64,000 bases of DNA, taken from Ruegeria sediminis. Lineage in GTDB: Bacteria; Pseudomonadota; Alphaproteobacteria; Rhodobacterales; Rhodobacteraceae. Shown piece by piece: positions 17,486-26,338 of the stretch (position 1 is its first letter; the number at the start of each line of letters is the position of its first letter). The position numbers were made by a program, and so were the translations under genes. The stretch spans positions 806,001 to 870,000 of the forward strand of contig NZ_VCPD01000001.1 in assembly GCF_005938215.1 (NCBI RefSeq), given 5' to 3'. The notes beneath the pieces are model-generated. The model was not told the DNA's origin. It ran no database searches and worked only from the letters and a program-made list of their open reading frames with translations.

Positions 17486-18249
17486 TGTGTTTCTCCCAAT
17501 CGGGCCCTGAGTTCCAGCAGATCCGCCCAGGCCTGACGTTTCATCTGCGGCTGACGCAGCAGATAGGCCGGGTGGAACATCGGGATGACCGGCAGGTTCA
17601 TCGACTGGTCCCATTGCCCGTGCAGGCGGGTTATCCCGCGTTTGCCCAGCACCGCCTGACAGCTGATATTGCCCATGAGCACCAGCACCTCGGGCTTGGC
17701 CAGGTCCACATGGCGTTCGAGAAACGGCTTCATCATGCCGATTTCTTCGGGCCTCGGATCGCGGTTCTGCGGTGGCCGCCACGGCAGGACATTGGTGATG
17801 TAGACGTTTTCGCTTCGGCGGAGGTCAATGGCTTCCAGCATCCGGTCCAGCAACTGGCCCGCCCGCCCGACAAAAGGACGTCCTTCGCGGTCCTCGTCGC
17901 GCCCGGGGGCTTCGCCGATGATCATGACCCGCGCGCCCGGCGTGCCGTCGGCAAAGACCAGTTGACGCGCGCCGAGCTTGAGTTCGCAATGCTGGAACGA
18001 CTCCATCGCGGCGCGCAGCTCGGGCAGCGAACCGGCGGCCCGCGCCGCCTTGCGCGCCACTTCGACCGGATCGACGTCCTTGGGCTTGGCCGGGGCGGTC
18101 TGCGCACCTTGGGGCTGTTGCGCCTTGGGCGCGGTGTCGGGCAATGCGTACCGGTCCACCGGGGCATCCCCGATGGCATCCGTCGCGCCCAGTTCGATCT
18201 GCCATTCCAGCAGGGCCCGGGCGGTGTAGTGGTCCAATGCCGATTCCAT
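17482..18249 (-). CDS. Family-4-type uracil-DNA glycosylase lacking most Fe-S ligands
   Basis: 255 residues. Removes uracil from DNA. The catalytic core carries GEAPGRDEDREGRPFVGRAG (residues 112-131), YITNVLPWRPP and MFHPAYLL (224-231). Residues 1-80 are an alphaproteobacterial-type extension rich in Ala, Pro and Gln. Family-4 enzymes normally hold a 4Fe-4S cluster with four Cys. Only Cys88 aligns with a ligand here; the first position of the CxxC is Phe, the third ligand is Trp157 and the fourth is Met. The enzyme probably has no cluster. It is first in a pair with the metallophosphoesterase. Confidence 0.88.
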   Translation of the reverse strand: MESALDHYTARALLEWQIELGATDAIGDAPVDRYALPDTAPKAQQPQGAQTAPAKPKDVDPVEVARKAARAAGSLPELRAAMESFQHCELKLGARQLVFADGTPGARVMIIGEAPGRDEDREGRPFVGRAGQLLDRMLEAIDLRRSENVYITNVLPWRPPQNRDPRPEEIGMMKPFLERHVDLAKPEVLVLMGNISCQAVLGKRGITRLHGQWDQSMNLPVIPMFHPAYLLRQPQMKRQAWADLLELRARLGETQ

Positions 18250-18288
18250 GTCCCCAATCTAACTGCCCTGTCGGCAAGGAAAAGAGAA

Positions 18289-18957
18289 ATGCCCTTGCCT
18301 GCGCCTTCGCCGCAACCGACGATGGCAAGGCCCATGCTGTTCAAGGTTCGATTCTTCCTGATTTTCGCCCTGCTCGTCTTGACGGGCGGGTCGCCCGCGG
18401 CCGCGAATTTCCACAACCAGTGCGCGCCGGGGCTGATTCAGTGCGGCCAGACGAGTTGCTGTTCGCCCGCAGAGCGATGCAGTTTCGACGGGTTCTGCAT
18501 CCCGCTGGGCGGCACCTATTGCGGCGGCGGGCGCACTTGCGGGCCGTTCGAGCAATGCGTCGCGGGCGGCACCCGCTGCGCGCCAGCGGGCCCCGCCAAA
18601 TGCACCTCGGGCCTCACCTGCCCGCCCGGCACGACCTGCACGGCGACCGGCGAATGCGTACCACAGGACGACCCGGGTCCCATCACGATATCCCCGACCG
18701 AGTGCCTTGACGGCAGCATCTGCCCGTCCGGATCGACCTGCCTGCCGGACGGGGGCTGCACGCGGCCCGGATGGTTCCCGTGCCCCGACACCGACTCGCA
18801 ATGCCGCCCCGGCTTCAAGTGCTCGCAGCATCAGGGCTGCGTGCCGATCAAGGCGGTGGATTGCGGCTATGGGCGGTGGTGCAAGCCCGGCGAGATTTGC
18901 CTCGAGGAAGGGACCTGCGGTAAGGCGCCCGAACCGGAAAGCGCAGGGGACCGCTAG
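18289..18957 (+). CDS. Secreted protein with six tandem four-cysteine modules
   Basis: 222 residues from ATG 18289, chosen because AAGGA lies eight bases upstream; ATGs at 18322 and 18334 are alternatives. A hydrophobic signal segment (residues 17-39) ends SPAAA. The mature part has 26 cysteines in six modules (45-70, 78-97, 105-123, 139-157, 165-184, 192-210). Modules at 105, 139 and 192 follow C-x5-C-x5-C-x5-C exactly. This suggests a disulfide-rich, EGF- or granulin-like extracellular chain. Function unknown. It is divergent from the uracil-DNA glycosylase gene. Confidence 0.75.
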   Translation: MPLPAPSPQPTMARPMLFKVRFFLIFALLVLTGGSPAAANFHNQCAPGLIQCGQTSCCSPAERCSFDGFCIPLGGTYCGGGRTCGPFEQCVAGGTRCAPAGPAKCTSGLTCPPGTTCTATGECVPQDDPGPITISPTECLDGSICPSGSTCLPDGGCTRPGWFPCPDTDSQCRPGFKCSQHQGCVPIKAVDCGYGRWCKPGEICLEEGTCGKAPEPESAGDR

Positions 18958-19022
18958 ATCATGTTGCCCCGCTGCCGCGACCTTCCTATAAGCGGCGCGA
19001 CCGTCAGACCGGAGCCCGGCCC

Positions 19023-19958
19023 ATGAGTTTTGCCCATCGACACCTTCTCGGCATCGAGCACCTGTCCCAAGGCGACATCACCGCCATTCTCGATCTGGCC
19101 GAGAAATACGTCGAACTGAACCGGCAGTCGGCGAAACATGCCGATGTGCTGGCGGGGCTGACGCAGATCAACATGTTCTTCGAAAGCTCGACCCGCACAC
19201 AGGCGAGCTTTGAGCTTGCGGGCAAGCGGCTGGGCGCGGATGTGATGAACATGGCGATGCAGGCCAGCTCGATCAAAAAGGGCGAAACGCTGATCGACAC
19301 GGCGATGACGCTGAACGCGATGCATCCCGACCTGCTGGTGGTGCGCCACCCCCATTCGGGCGCGGTGGACCTGCTGGCGCAGAAGGTGAACTGCGCCGTG
19401 CTGAATGCCGGCGACGGGCGGCACGAGCATCCGACGCAGGCTTTGCTGGACGCCCTGACCATCCGCCGCGCCAAGGGGCGGCTGCACCGGCTCAACGTGG
19501 CGATCTGCGGCGACATCGCCCATTCCCGGGTGGCGCGGTCGAACCTGATCCTTCTGGGCAAGATGGAGAACCGCATCCGCCTGATCGGGCCGCCGACGCT
19601 GGTGCCGGCGCATTTCGCCGAGTTCGGCGCCGAGGTCTTCGACGACATGCGCAAGGGGCTCAAGGACGTCGACGTGGTGATGATGCTGCGGCTCCAGAAA
19701 GAGAGGATGGATGGCGGCTTCATCCCGTCGGAACGGGAATATTACCACCGCTACGGGCTTGATGCCGAGAAACTGGCGCTGGCCAAGCCCGACGCTATCG
19801 TGATGCATCCCGGCCCGATGAATCGCGGCGTCGAGATCGATGGCACATTGGCTGACGACATCAACCGTTCGGTCATCCAGGAACAGGTCGAGATGGGCGT
19901 CGCCGTGCGGATGGCGGCGATGGAGCTGCTGGCCCGGAACCTGCGCGGGGCGGCATGA
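19023..19958 (+). CDS. pyrB: Aspartate carbamoyltransferase catalytic subunit
   Basis: 311 residues. Catalyses carbamoyl phosphate plus aspartate to carbamoyl aspartate, the second step of pyrimidine synthesis. The carbamoyl-phosphate loop [13 protein letters not shown] is at residues 52-64, with HPTQALLD near 140, and [12 protein letters not shown] near the C-terminus. Length is normal. The stop overlaps the next gene by four bases (ATGA), starting a tightly coupled run through two membrane proteins, a dihydroorotase-like protein and plsY. Confidence 0.95.
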   Translation: MSFAHRHLLGIEHLSQGDITAILDLAEKYVELNRQSAKHADVLAGLTQINMFFESSTRTQASFELAGKRLGADVMNMAMQASSIKKGETLIDTAMTLNAMHPDLLVVRHPHSGAVDLLAQKVNCAVLNAGDGRHEHPTQALLDALTIRRAKGRLHRLNVAICGDIAHSRVARSNLILLGKMENRIRLIGPPTLVPAHFAEFGAEVFDDMRKGLKDVDVVMMLRLQKERMDGGFIPSEREYYHRYGLDAEKLALAKPDAIVMHPGPMNRGVEIDGTLADDINRSVIQEQVEMGVAVRMAAMELLARNLRGAA

Positions 19959-20479
19959 GCGATCTGACCGTCGCCCCAAACGAACATGGCGTTCTGCGCC
20001 TTTTCACGCTGGACATGCGCCCGGAAGAGGCGAAGTTCCTGCAGGAACCCGGCGCGGCAGAGCAGGTGCTTGGGGTGACGGGTCTGGATGACGAGCAGAT
20101 CGAAGTCTTTCCCGTCTCCGATCTGGAGGATGTCGGGCTGTACGGATACCTGACCGAGGGTTGCGGCATCCCGGAAGACCAGTTGGACCGGGCCGCGCTG
20201 GCAACCATCGAAGGCTGGGTCATGATCCTGCGCAGCAAGGCCTTTCGGGGCCGCGGAATGGACCTGAACCCGGATCCCAGAGTGGCCCTTGCGGGGCTGT
20301 TTACCGAAGAAGCCACCAGCTGGACCGGCCGCCCCATCGAAACCGAAAGCGCCAGGCCCTTTTCCGGCCCACCCGTCGGCGATGTGCAGGGCGGCGACCG
20401 GGCGCGGCGCGTCGGGTCGATACTGGTGGTCCTGATGCTGGCATTGATCGTGGGAGGTGTCCTGTGGCTGATCCTGTGA
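19955..20479 (+). CDS. Conserved protein with C-terminal membrane anchor, in the pyrB-plsY operon
   Basis: 174 residues. The N-terminal 150 are soluble and acidic, with no motif I recognise. A single hydrophobic helix (about residues 153-173) ends the protein, so it is probably a tail-anchored membrane protein facing the cytoplasm. It overlaps the pyrB stop by four bases and the following gene by 16. Its place between two pyrimidine genes suggests a membrane link for the carbamoyltransferase complex, but this is only context. Confidence 0.75.
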   Translation: MSDLTVAPNEHGVLRLFTLDMRPEEAKFLQEPGAAEQVLGVTGLDDEQIEVFPVSDLEDVGLYGYLTEGCGIPEDQLDRAALATIEGWVMILRSKAFRGRGMDLNPDPRVALAGLFTEEATSWTGRPIETESARPFSGPPVGDVQGGDRARRVGSILVVLMLALIVGGVLWLIL

Positions 20480-20853
20480 CCCGCTTCACCCCGGACAGGC
20501 AGGCCTATGTCCGCACCAACGCCTGGCTTGCCGCATTCGCAATGGCCGGTGCCATGGCGGTTCTCTGGCTGATCGGAAGCCCTTACGTCTGGACCGGCGC
20601 GGTTGCCGGCCTCGCCGCCATCGCCGTGCGCAGCTGGTATCTGGCATCCGAGGAACTGGCCGCGGTGTGGGAGATGGACCGCGCCGCCCTGACCGGCCCC
20701 GGCCCGCGCCGCGTGCCGCTGGACCAGATCGCGGCCGTCAAAACCATGGGCAGCTTCGTGCAGATCGTCACCAAGGGCGGCGACAAGCATCTCATCAAGT
20801 ATCAGGCCGAGCCCGCCGCAACCAAGACCGCCATCGAAAGGGCGCTGCCATGA
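20464..20853 (+). CDS. Membrane protein with two N-terminal helices and a PH-like tail
   Basis: 129 residues from a GTG at 20464 behind a good GGAGG six bases upstream. Two hydrophobic segments (about residues 20-60) are followed by a small beta-rich region, VPLDQIAAVKTMGSFVQIV, resembling bacterial PH-like domains of membrane proteins. The gene overlaps its upstream neighbour by 16 bases and the downstream dihydroorotase-like gene by four. It is clearly co-translated with them; function unknown. Confidence 0.72.
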   Translation: MADPVTRFTPDRQAYVRTNAWLAAFAMAGAMAVLWLIGSPYVWTGAVAGLAAIAVRSWYLASEELAAVWEMDRAALTGPGPRRVPLDQIAAVKTMGSFVQIVTKGGDKHLIKYQAEPAATKTAIERALP

Positions 20854-22130
20854 GCAAGATCCTCTTCACCAACGCCCGCCTGATTGATCCCGAAGCCGGA
20901 ACCGACTCCGCCGGCTGGCTGCAGGTGGTGGACGGGCGCATCGCGGCCAGCGGAAGTGGCGCGCCGGAGCGCACCGAGGCGGAAGTTGTCGACTGCGGCG
21001 GCAAGTGTTTGGGCCCGGGCATCGTCGATATCGGCGTCAAGGTTTGCGAACCGGGCGAACGGCACAAGGAAAGCTACAAATCGGCGGGTCTGGCCGCCGC
21101 CGCCGGCGGCGTCACGACCATCGTCACCCGCCCCGATACCAGCCCGGTCATCGACACGCCGGAAACGCTGGAATTCGTCACCCGCCGCGCGCAGGCAGAC
21201 ACCCCCGTCAACGTCCTGCCGATGGCGGCGCTGACCAAGGGGCGCGAAGGGCGCGAGATGACCGAGATCGGGTTCCTGCTGGATGCCGGGGCGGTCGCCT
21301 TTACCGATTGCGACCACGTGGTCGCCAACACCAAGGTCTTCTCCCGAGCTCTGACCTATGCCCGCTCGTGCGGCGCGCTGGTCATCGGCCACCCGCAGGA
21401 GCCGGGGCTGAGCAGCGGCGCAGCCGCGACCAGCGGCAAGTTCGCCACGCTGCGCGGTCTGCCGACGGTCTCGCCCATGGCCGAACGGATGGGGCTGGAC
21501 CGCGATATCGCCCTGCTGGAGATGACCGGCGCGCGATACCACGCGGACCAGATCACCACCGCCCGCGCCCTGCCCGCGCTGGAACGAGCCAAGCGCAACG
21601 GGCTGGACATCACCGCCGGAACCTCGATCCATCACCTGACCCTGAACGAGCTGGACGTGGCCGACTATCGGACCTTCTTCAAGGTCAAGCCGCCCCTGCG
21701 GTCCGAAGATGACCGGCTGGCCGTGGTCGACGCGGTGCGGACCGGGCAGATCGACATCATCAGCTCCATGCACACGCCGCAGGACGAGGAAAGCAAGCGC
21801 CTGCCCTTCGAAGAGGCGGCCTCGGGCGCGGTGGCGCTCGAGACGCTGCTGCCGGCGTCGCTGCGCCTCTATCACGCGGAACAGCTGGACTTGCCCACGC
21901 TGTTCCGCGCCATGGCGCTGAACCCGGCGAACCGGCTGGGGCTGGACTGCGGCCGCCTGTCCATTGGCGCGCCCGCGGATCTGGTGCTGTTCGATCCGGA
22001 TGTGCCCTTCGTGCTGGACCGGTTCACGCTGAAATCGAAATCGCAGAATACTCCGTTTGACGGCCAGCGGATGCAAGGTAGGGTCTTGGCGACCTATGTC
22101 GCCGGACGGAACGTTTTTCGGAGAAGCTGA
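20850..22130 (+). CDS. pyrC: Dihydroorotase-like protein, probably non-catalytic (PyrC' type)
   Basis: 426 residues from ATG 20850, homologous to type I dihydroorotase along its length. The key residues are missing. The metal-binding DxHxH is DIGVK (Asp60, Gly62, Lys64), and the TDHAPH motif holding the catalytic Asp is SMHTPQ (Met307). A histidine remains in VIGHPQE and in SIHHLTL. It is therefore probably an inactive structural partner of aspartate carbamoyltransferase, as known for PyrC' in pseudomonads. An active dihydroorotase should be encoded elsewhere. It overlaps plsY by one base (TGATG). Confidence 0.88.
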   Translation: MSKILFTNARLIDPEAGTDSAGWLQVVDGRIAASGSGAPERTEAEVVDCGGKCLGPGIVDIGVKVCEPGERHKESYKSAGLAAAAGGVTTIVTRPDTSPVIDTPETLEFVTRRAQADTPVNVLPMAALTKGREGREMTEIGFLLDAGAVAFTDCDHVVANTKVFSRALTYARSCGALVIGHPQEPGLSSGAAATSGKFATLRGLPTVSPMAERMGLDRDIALLEMTGARYHADQITTARALPALERAKRNGLDITAGTSIHHLTLNELDVADYRTFFKVKPPLRSEDDRLAVVDAVRTGQIDIISSMHTPQDEESKRLPFEEAASGAVALETLLPASLRLYHAEQLDLPTLFRAMALNPANRLGLDCGRLSIGAPADLVLFDPDVPFVLDRFTLKSKSQNTPFDGQRMQGRVLATYVAGRNVFRRS

Positions 22131-22735
22131 TGCCGCCCATTGAATCCTCGACCGCCCAACTGCTGCTTTGGGCCCTGATCGGTTATGGCCTGGGCTCGGT
22201 TCCCTACGGCATGATCGTCGCCAAGGTGATGGGCCTGGGCAACCTGCGCCAGATCGGCTCGGGCAATATCGGCGCGACCAACGTTCTGCGCACCGGCAAC
22301 AAGGGGGCCGCTGCGCTGACGCTGTTGCTCGACGGGGCCAAAGGCGCCGTGGCGGTGCTGTTGGCCCGCGCCTTCGCGGGCGAGGATGCCGTGCAAGTCG
22401 CGGCGCTGGCGGCTTTCGTGGGCCACTGTTTCCCGGTCTGGCTGGGGTTCAAGGGCGGCAAGGGCGTGGCGACGTTTCTGGGGCTGTGGCTGGCGCTGGC
22501 CTGGCCCGTGGGCCTCGCCTGCTGCCTGACCTGGCTTGTGGCGGCGGCGATATCGCGCATGTCCTCGGTGGGCGCGCTGATGGCGGCCGCGTCCTCGACG
22601 ATCTGGGCGGTCCTGCTGGGATTTGGCACGACCTTCATCCTGGGTGCCATCCTGACGCTGCTGGTCTATTGGCGGCACAGCGCCAACATTGCCAGGATCA
22701 AGGCCGGGACAGAGCCGCGGATTGGCCGGTCCTGA
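22130..22735 (+). CDS. plsY: Acyl-phosphate:glycerol-3-phosphate acyltransferase
   Basis: 201 residues, polytopic inner-membrane enzyme that acylates glycerol-3-phosphate using acyl phosphate, the first step of phospholipid synthesis. The three conserved motifs are present: SGNIGATNVLRTG, HCFPVWLGFKGGKGVATFLG, and the late YWRHSANIARIKAGTEPRIG. The start is coupled to the dihydroorotase-like stop by TGATG. Its place after pyrimidine genes is a conserved arrangement in the Rhodobacteraceae as far as I recall. Confidence 0.95.
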   Translation: MPPIESSTAQLLLWALIGYGLGSVPYGMIVAKVMGLGNLRQIGSGNIGATNVLRTGNKGAAALTLLLDGAKGAVAVLLARAFAGEDAVQVAALAAFVGHCFPVWLGFKGGKGVATFLGLWLALAWPVGLACCLTWLVAAAISRMSSVGALMAAASSTIWAVLLGFGTTFILGAILTLLVYWRHSANIARIKAGTEPRIGRS

Positions 22736-22958
22736 CCGCCCTGCCGGGGTCGCCGGGCACCAGAGCGGCGTAGGCCGGTTCGCCTGATACCGCACAGGCC
22801 GCATTCATCGGCGCACATACACGATAGGTTGTTTTGAACGTTACCGCGGCGGGTCCCACCTGCTGTGGCGTGACGGTCCTTTTCGGCCGCACGGAACGGA
22901 CAAACTCCCCGCCCTGCCGCGGTCGCGGACATCCGGCGGCAAACACGAAAGGTATCCC

Positions 22959-23435
22959 ATGAACAAGTTCAAGTCACTTTTGGGCGGCGTCGCGCTGTCC
23001 GTCGCAATTGCAACCTCCAGCCTGGCGGCGGGCGTCGAACTGAACGCATCCTCGACCGGCCTTGCGCTGCAGGGCTATGATCCGGTGGCCTATTTCACCG
23101 AAGGCGAGGCCACAAAGGGCAACTGGAAGATCACGGCCACACACAACGACGCGACCTACCGCTTCGCCTCCGAGGAGAACAAGGCGGCATTCGAGGCGAA
23201 TCCGGATGCCTACCTGCCCGCCTATGGCGGCTACTGCGCCTTCGGCGCGGCCATGGGCTTCAAGTTCGACGGCGATCCGAACTACTGGCGGATCGTCGAC
23301 GACCGCCTGTACCTGAACCTGTCGGAAGACATCCAGGAGCGTTGGGAGGGCGACATCCCGGGCTTCATCGAAAAAGCCAGCGCCAACTGGAATGAGATCG
23401 CCGACAAGGACCCGGCGGAACTGCAGCAGCAGTAA
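22959..23435 (+). CDS. Periplasmic YHS-domain protein
   Basis: 158 residues with a Sec signal (residues 1-24, ending SSLAAG). The YHS-like domain follows: LQGYDPVAYFTEGEATKG, then ATYRFASEENKAAFEANP and YGGYCAFGAAMG. YHS domains bind metals through conserved Cys. Related proteins are annotated as possible selenoproteins at the GGYC position, but the codon here is a normal Cys (TGC). Single gene with SD AAAGG. Function unknown, possibly metal or heme related. Confidence 0.85.
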   Translation: MNKFKSLLGGVALSVAIATSSLAAGVELNASSTGLALQGYDPVAYFTEGEATKGNWKITATHNDATYRFASEENKAAFEANPDAYLPAYGGYCAFGAAMGFKFDGDPNYWRIVDDRLYLNLSEDIQERWEGDIPGFIEKASANWNEIADKDPAELQQQ

Positions 23436-23458
23436 GGCGCACGGATTGACCCGCGGCG

Positions 23459-23486
23459 TACGGCGGCGGTGCGGACCGCCGCCGTA
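23459..23486. terminator. Perfect 12-bp hairpin downstream of the YHS gene
   Basis: TACGGCGGCGGT, loop GCGG, then the exact reverse complement. It lies 24 bases after the YHS stop codon. There is no following T-run, so it may be a Rho-dependent or mRNA-stabilising hairpin rather than a classical terminator. Confidence 0.55.
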
Positions 23487-23708
23487 TGTGAATTGAGAAT
23501 CCTTCGTCAAAGTTGTATGCTGCCATTCAATTGCAAGACCGAGTTCCATCGGCATTGCTTCTGCCGATGTTGCGGCAGCGGCAGGGACGAGGTGACATTC
23601 TACCAGTTGTTTGTTGGTGATCCGGTATCTGGACGGACCCGTCGTTGTTTGATGCGGTTTTCAAGGCGTTCCGTATGGTGCGCCCATATTTGAATGAAAG
23701 GATAAGAG

Positions 23709-24296
23709 ATGACACGAAATCTGGCGATATTCTCTGCCCTTTCTGTGCTGGCGGCCGGGCATGCCATGGCGCAGTCGACCACTGAAAGTACCGAAAGCTA
23801 TGTGGCGCAATATCAGTCAACTTTGGTTCCGTCGAATTACGAGTGGACCGGTTTCTTTGTCGGCGGGCAGTTGGGGTATGTCGGTGTCGACACCAGCCTG
23901 TCCGGCATCGACGGCGACGACTGGATCGGCGGTCTGAACCTTGGTTACGACTACGATTTCGGCACCTGGGTGCTTGGCGGCGGCTTCGACTATGACTGGA
24001 CCGACGTATCCCTGGGCAGCGGGGTATCGGTCGACGATGTCTGGCGTCTGCGCGTCCGGGCCGGTTACAAGATTCAGGACGGGCTGCTCTATGGTGTGGG
24101 CGGCTATGCCGAGGCCAGCACCAACACCCTGGGCAGCGACGACGGGTGGTTCATCGGCGGCGGCTACGAGCATGTGGTCTACGACGACTTCACCGTTTCC
24201 GGCGAAATCCTGTATCACGAATTCAACAACTTCAACGGAACCGGCGTCGACGTGGACGCCACGACCGTGCAGGTCCGGGCCGCTTTCCGGTTCTGA
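23709..24296 (+). CDS. Outer-membrane beta-barrel protein (OmpA/porin-like, 8-strand type)
   Basis: 195 residues with a signal peptide ending HAMAQ near residue 21. The mature protein alternates aromatic and small residues in strand-like segments such as WTGFFVGGQLGYVG and GGLNLGYDYDFGTWVLGGGFDYDW, and ends VQVRAAFRF with the C-terminal Phe needed for outer-membrane assembly. The size suits an eight-stranded barrel. Standalone gene with a clear terminator after it. No specific function can be read. Confidence 0.85.
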   Translation: MTRNLAIFSALSVLAAGHAMAQSTTESTESYVAQYQSTLVPSNYEWTGFFVGGQLGYVGVDTSLSGIDGDDWIGGLNLGYDYDFGTWVLGGGFDYDWTDVSLGSGVSVDDVWRLRVRAGYKIQDGLLYGVGGYAEASTNTLGSDDGWFIGGGYEHVVYDDFTVSGEILYHEFNNFNGTGVDVDATTVQVRAAFRF

Positions 24297-24324
24297 AAAC
24301 GCGCTTCGGCAGAAGCTGCAGAGG

Positions 24325-24348
24325 CCCCGCCGCATCGAAACGGCGGGG
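24325..24348 (+). terminator. Rho-independent terminator after the outer-membrane protein gene
   Basis: Stem CCCCGCCG (24325-24332), eight-base loop, CGGCGGGG (24341-24348), followed by TCCTTTCG. It starts 29 bases after the stop codon, in a convergent gap with gshA, so it may also serve the other strand. Confidence 0.75.
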
Positions 24349-24373
24349 TCCTTTCGTTACAGCGGGCGTTCAC

Positions 24374-25744
24374 TCAATAGCTGTACTCGGCATAGATCCG
24401 GCTCAGGTCTCCGCCCCAATCGCCGTGGTAGTGTTCCAGCAGTTCGTCCGCCGGCACTTTTCCCGATTCCAGGCTGTCCTTCAGCGCGTTCAGGAAATGC
24501 GTCTCGTCCGGCACCAGCCCTCCGGCGCCGGGACGGGCGCGCGCCTTGAGTCCGGCGTCGGCGATGGCGACTGCTTCGCGCGCCAGTTCGTGCATGCTGA
24601 TGCCCCCGACCCGCGCCTGCAGGCCGCTTTCGCTCGCGGCGACGCGCAGCGCCTCGCGGGTTTCGGCATCCCAGCCCTTGACCAGATCCCAGGCCGCGTC
24701 CAGCGCCCCCTGATCGTAGGTCAGGCCGACCCAGAAAGCCGGCAGCGCGCAAAGCCTGCGCCACGGGCCGCCGTCGGCGCCGCGCATTTCGATGAATTTC
24801 TTGACCCGGGCTTCGGGAAAGATCGTGGTCAGGTGATCGGCCCAGTCGCTCAGCGTCGGCGTCTCGCCCGGCAGGGCCGGCAGTTCGCCCTTGAGGAAGT
24901 CGCGGAAGCTCTGCCCCAGCGCATCGATGTATTTCCCGTCGCGATAGACGAAATACATCGGCACATCGAGCGCGTATTCGACCCAGGCCTCGAAGCCGAA
25001 ACCCTCCTCGAACACGAAAGGCAGCGAGCCCGTGCGGTCGGCGTCCAGATCACGCCAGACGCGCGACCGCCAGGATTTGTGGCCGTTGGGCCTGCCCTCG
25101 AGGAAGGGCGAATTGGCGAACAGGGCCGTCGCCACCGGCTGCAGTGCCAGCGCCACGCGCATCTTCTGCACCATGTCCGCCTCGGAGGTGAAATCCAGGT
25201 TCACCTGCACGGTGCAGGTCCGGTACATCATGGTCTTGCCCATGGTCCCGACCCTGTCCATGTATTCGGTCATCAGCTTGTAGCGGCCCTTGGGCATCAT
25301 GGGCATCTGTTCGTGAGTCCAGATCGGCGCGGCGCCGAGACCGATGAAGCCGACGCCGATCTTGTCGGCGATGTCCTTGACGTCCTTGAGATGCGCGTTC
25401 ACCTCGTCGCAGGTCTCGTGGATCGTCTCCAGCGGCGCGCCCGACAGCTCCAGTTGCCCTCCGGGTTCGAGCGACACGTTGGCACCGTCCTTCTCCAGCC
25501 CGATCAGCTTGCCACCCTCTTCCAGCGGCGCCCAGCCGTGCAGGTCGCGCAGCCCTTCGAGCACGGCCAGAATCGACCGCTCACCCTCATAGGGCAGCGG
25601 CTTGAGCGTGTCCTTGCAATAGCCGAATTTCTCGTGCTCGGTGCCGATGCGCCAGTCCTGCTTGGGTTTGCAGCCCGATGCCAGGTATTCGGCCAGTTGT
25701 TCGTGGCGTTCGATCGGTCCGCCGCCGGACTGAGGAATGGACAT
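24374..25744 (-). CDS. gshA: Glutamate--cysteine ligase (plant/alphaproteobacterial type)
   Basis: 456 residues from ATG 25744. First step of glutathione synthesis: ATP-dependent joining of glutamate and cysteine. The family features are IGTEHEKFGYC, a GGQLELSGAPLETIHETC stretch, MMYRTCTVQVNLDFTSEADM, LFANSPFLEGRPNG, and EMRGADGGPWRRLCALPAFW. The length and these motifs fit the class shared with plants. It is last in a run of rsmE, a 269-residue protein, a membrane protein and gshA. The window also carries a glutathione-transferase gene, consistent with active glutathione use. Confidence 0.93.
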   Translation of the reverse strand: MSIPQSGGGPIERHEQLAEYLASGCKPKQDWRIGTEHEKFGYCKDTLKPLPYEGERSILAVLEGLRDLHGWAPLEEGGKLIGLEKDGANVSLEPGGQLELSGAPLETIHETCDEVNAHLKDVKDIADKIGVGFIGLGAAPIWTHEQMPMMPKGRYKLMTEYMDRVGTMGKTMMYRTCTVQVNLDFTSEADMVQKMRVALALQPVATALFANSPFLEGRPNGHKSWRSRVWRDLDADRTGSLPFVFEEGFGFEAWVEYALDVPMYFVYRDGKYIDALGQSFRDFLKGELPALPGETPTLSDWADHLTTIFPEARVKKFIEMRGADGGPWRRLCALPAFWVGLTYDQGALDAAWDLVKGWDAETREALRVAASESGLQARVGGISMHELAREAVAIADAGLKARARPGAGGLVPDETHFLNALKDSLESGKVPADELLEHYHGDWGGDLSRIYAEYSY

Positions 25745-25810
25745 GACCGTGCTCCGATCCTGGTTTGTCGATACTTGGAGGCAAACACGTGGCCGGAAAC
25801 GGCCCAAGTG

Positions 25811-26338
25811 TCAATGCAGCCGCGCCTCGGGAGGGCGCGACGGGCGGCGTTCCCAGATCACGACCGGGTGAGCGGCACCGCCGTTCAGTTCGGACAGCAT
25901 CTGCTCGGTCCTGAGCCCGGGAAGCGTGGCAAAGACATCGAACAGCGCCTCGGCGCCCTCGGCGTTCACGGGGATGTGCAGGGTGGGCTGGCCCGGCTGT
26001 TCTAGGATCCAATGGGCGGGGCGTGCCGTCGGGTCCAGGGCCAGCCGCTCCATCTCGCGTGCGGCCACCATGCCGCCGGTGAGCGGCCCCATGTAGGCGA
26101 TCTGCCCTTCGTCCACCGTGACCACCCCCGGGCCGCCAGCGCCCGTGCGGAACCGGGCCCGCTGCACCCCGACGACGGCCAGCGCCGCGGCGACGACGAC
26201 AAGCACCCAGCCGATCCAGCCGAGAAGCCCGCCCGGTCCGCCGATCCAACTGACGCCCAACAGCGCGACCACGACGGCCGCCAGCACCTCGCGCCAGCGC
26301 CACAAGGCGGCCTTGGCTTCGGGACGAACAAAGCTCAT
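25811..26338 (-). CDS. Conserved membrane protein of the rsmE-gshA operon
   Basis: 175 residues. Two hydrophobic helices (about residues 17-36 and 38-60) anchor a soluble C-terminal domain carrying VTVDEGQIAYMGPLTGGMVAAREMERL and the acidic/aromatic HWILEQPGQPTLHIPV. No family recognised. The ATG overlaps the stop of the upstream gene by four bases. Probably a cytoplasmic-domain membrane protein of unknown role. Confidence 0.75.
   Translation of the reverse strand: MSFVRPEAKAALWRWREVLAAVVVALLGVSWIGGPGGLLGWIGWVLVVVAAALAVVGVQRARFRTGAGGPGVVTVDEGQIAYMGPLTGGMVAAREMERLALDPTARPAHWILEQPGQPTLHIPVNAEGAEALFDVFATLPGLRTEQMLSELNGGAAHPVVIWERRPSRPPEARLH

Noticed and set aside
22959..23435. YHS protein as a selenoprotein
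   Set aside because: The residue at GGYC is a normal TGC codon, and no in-frame TGA or SECIS-like element is present.
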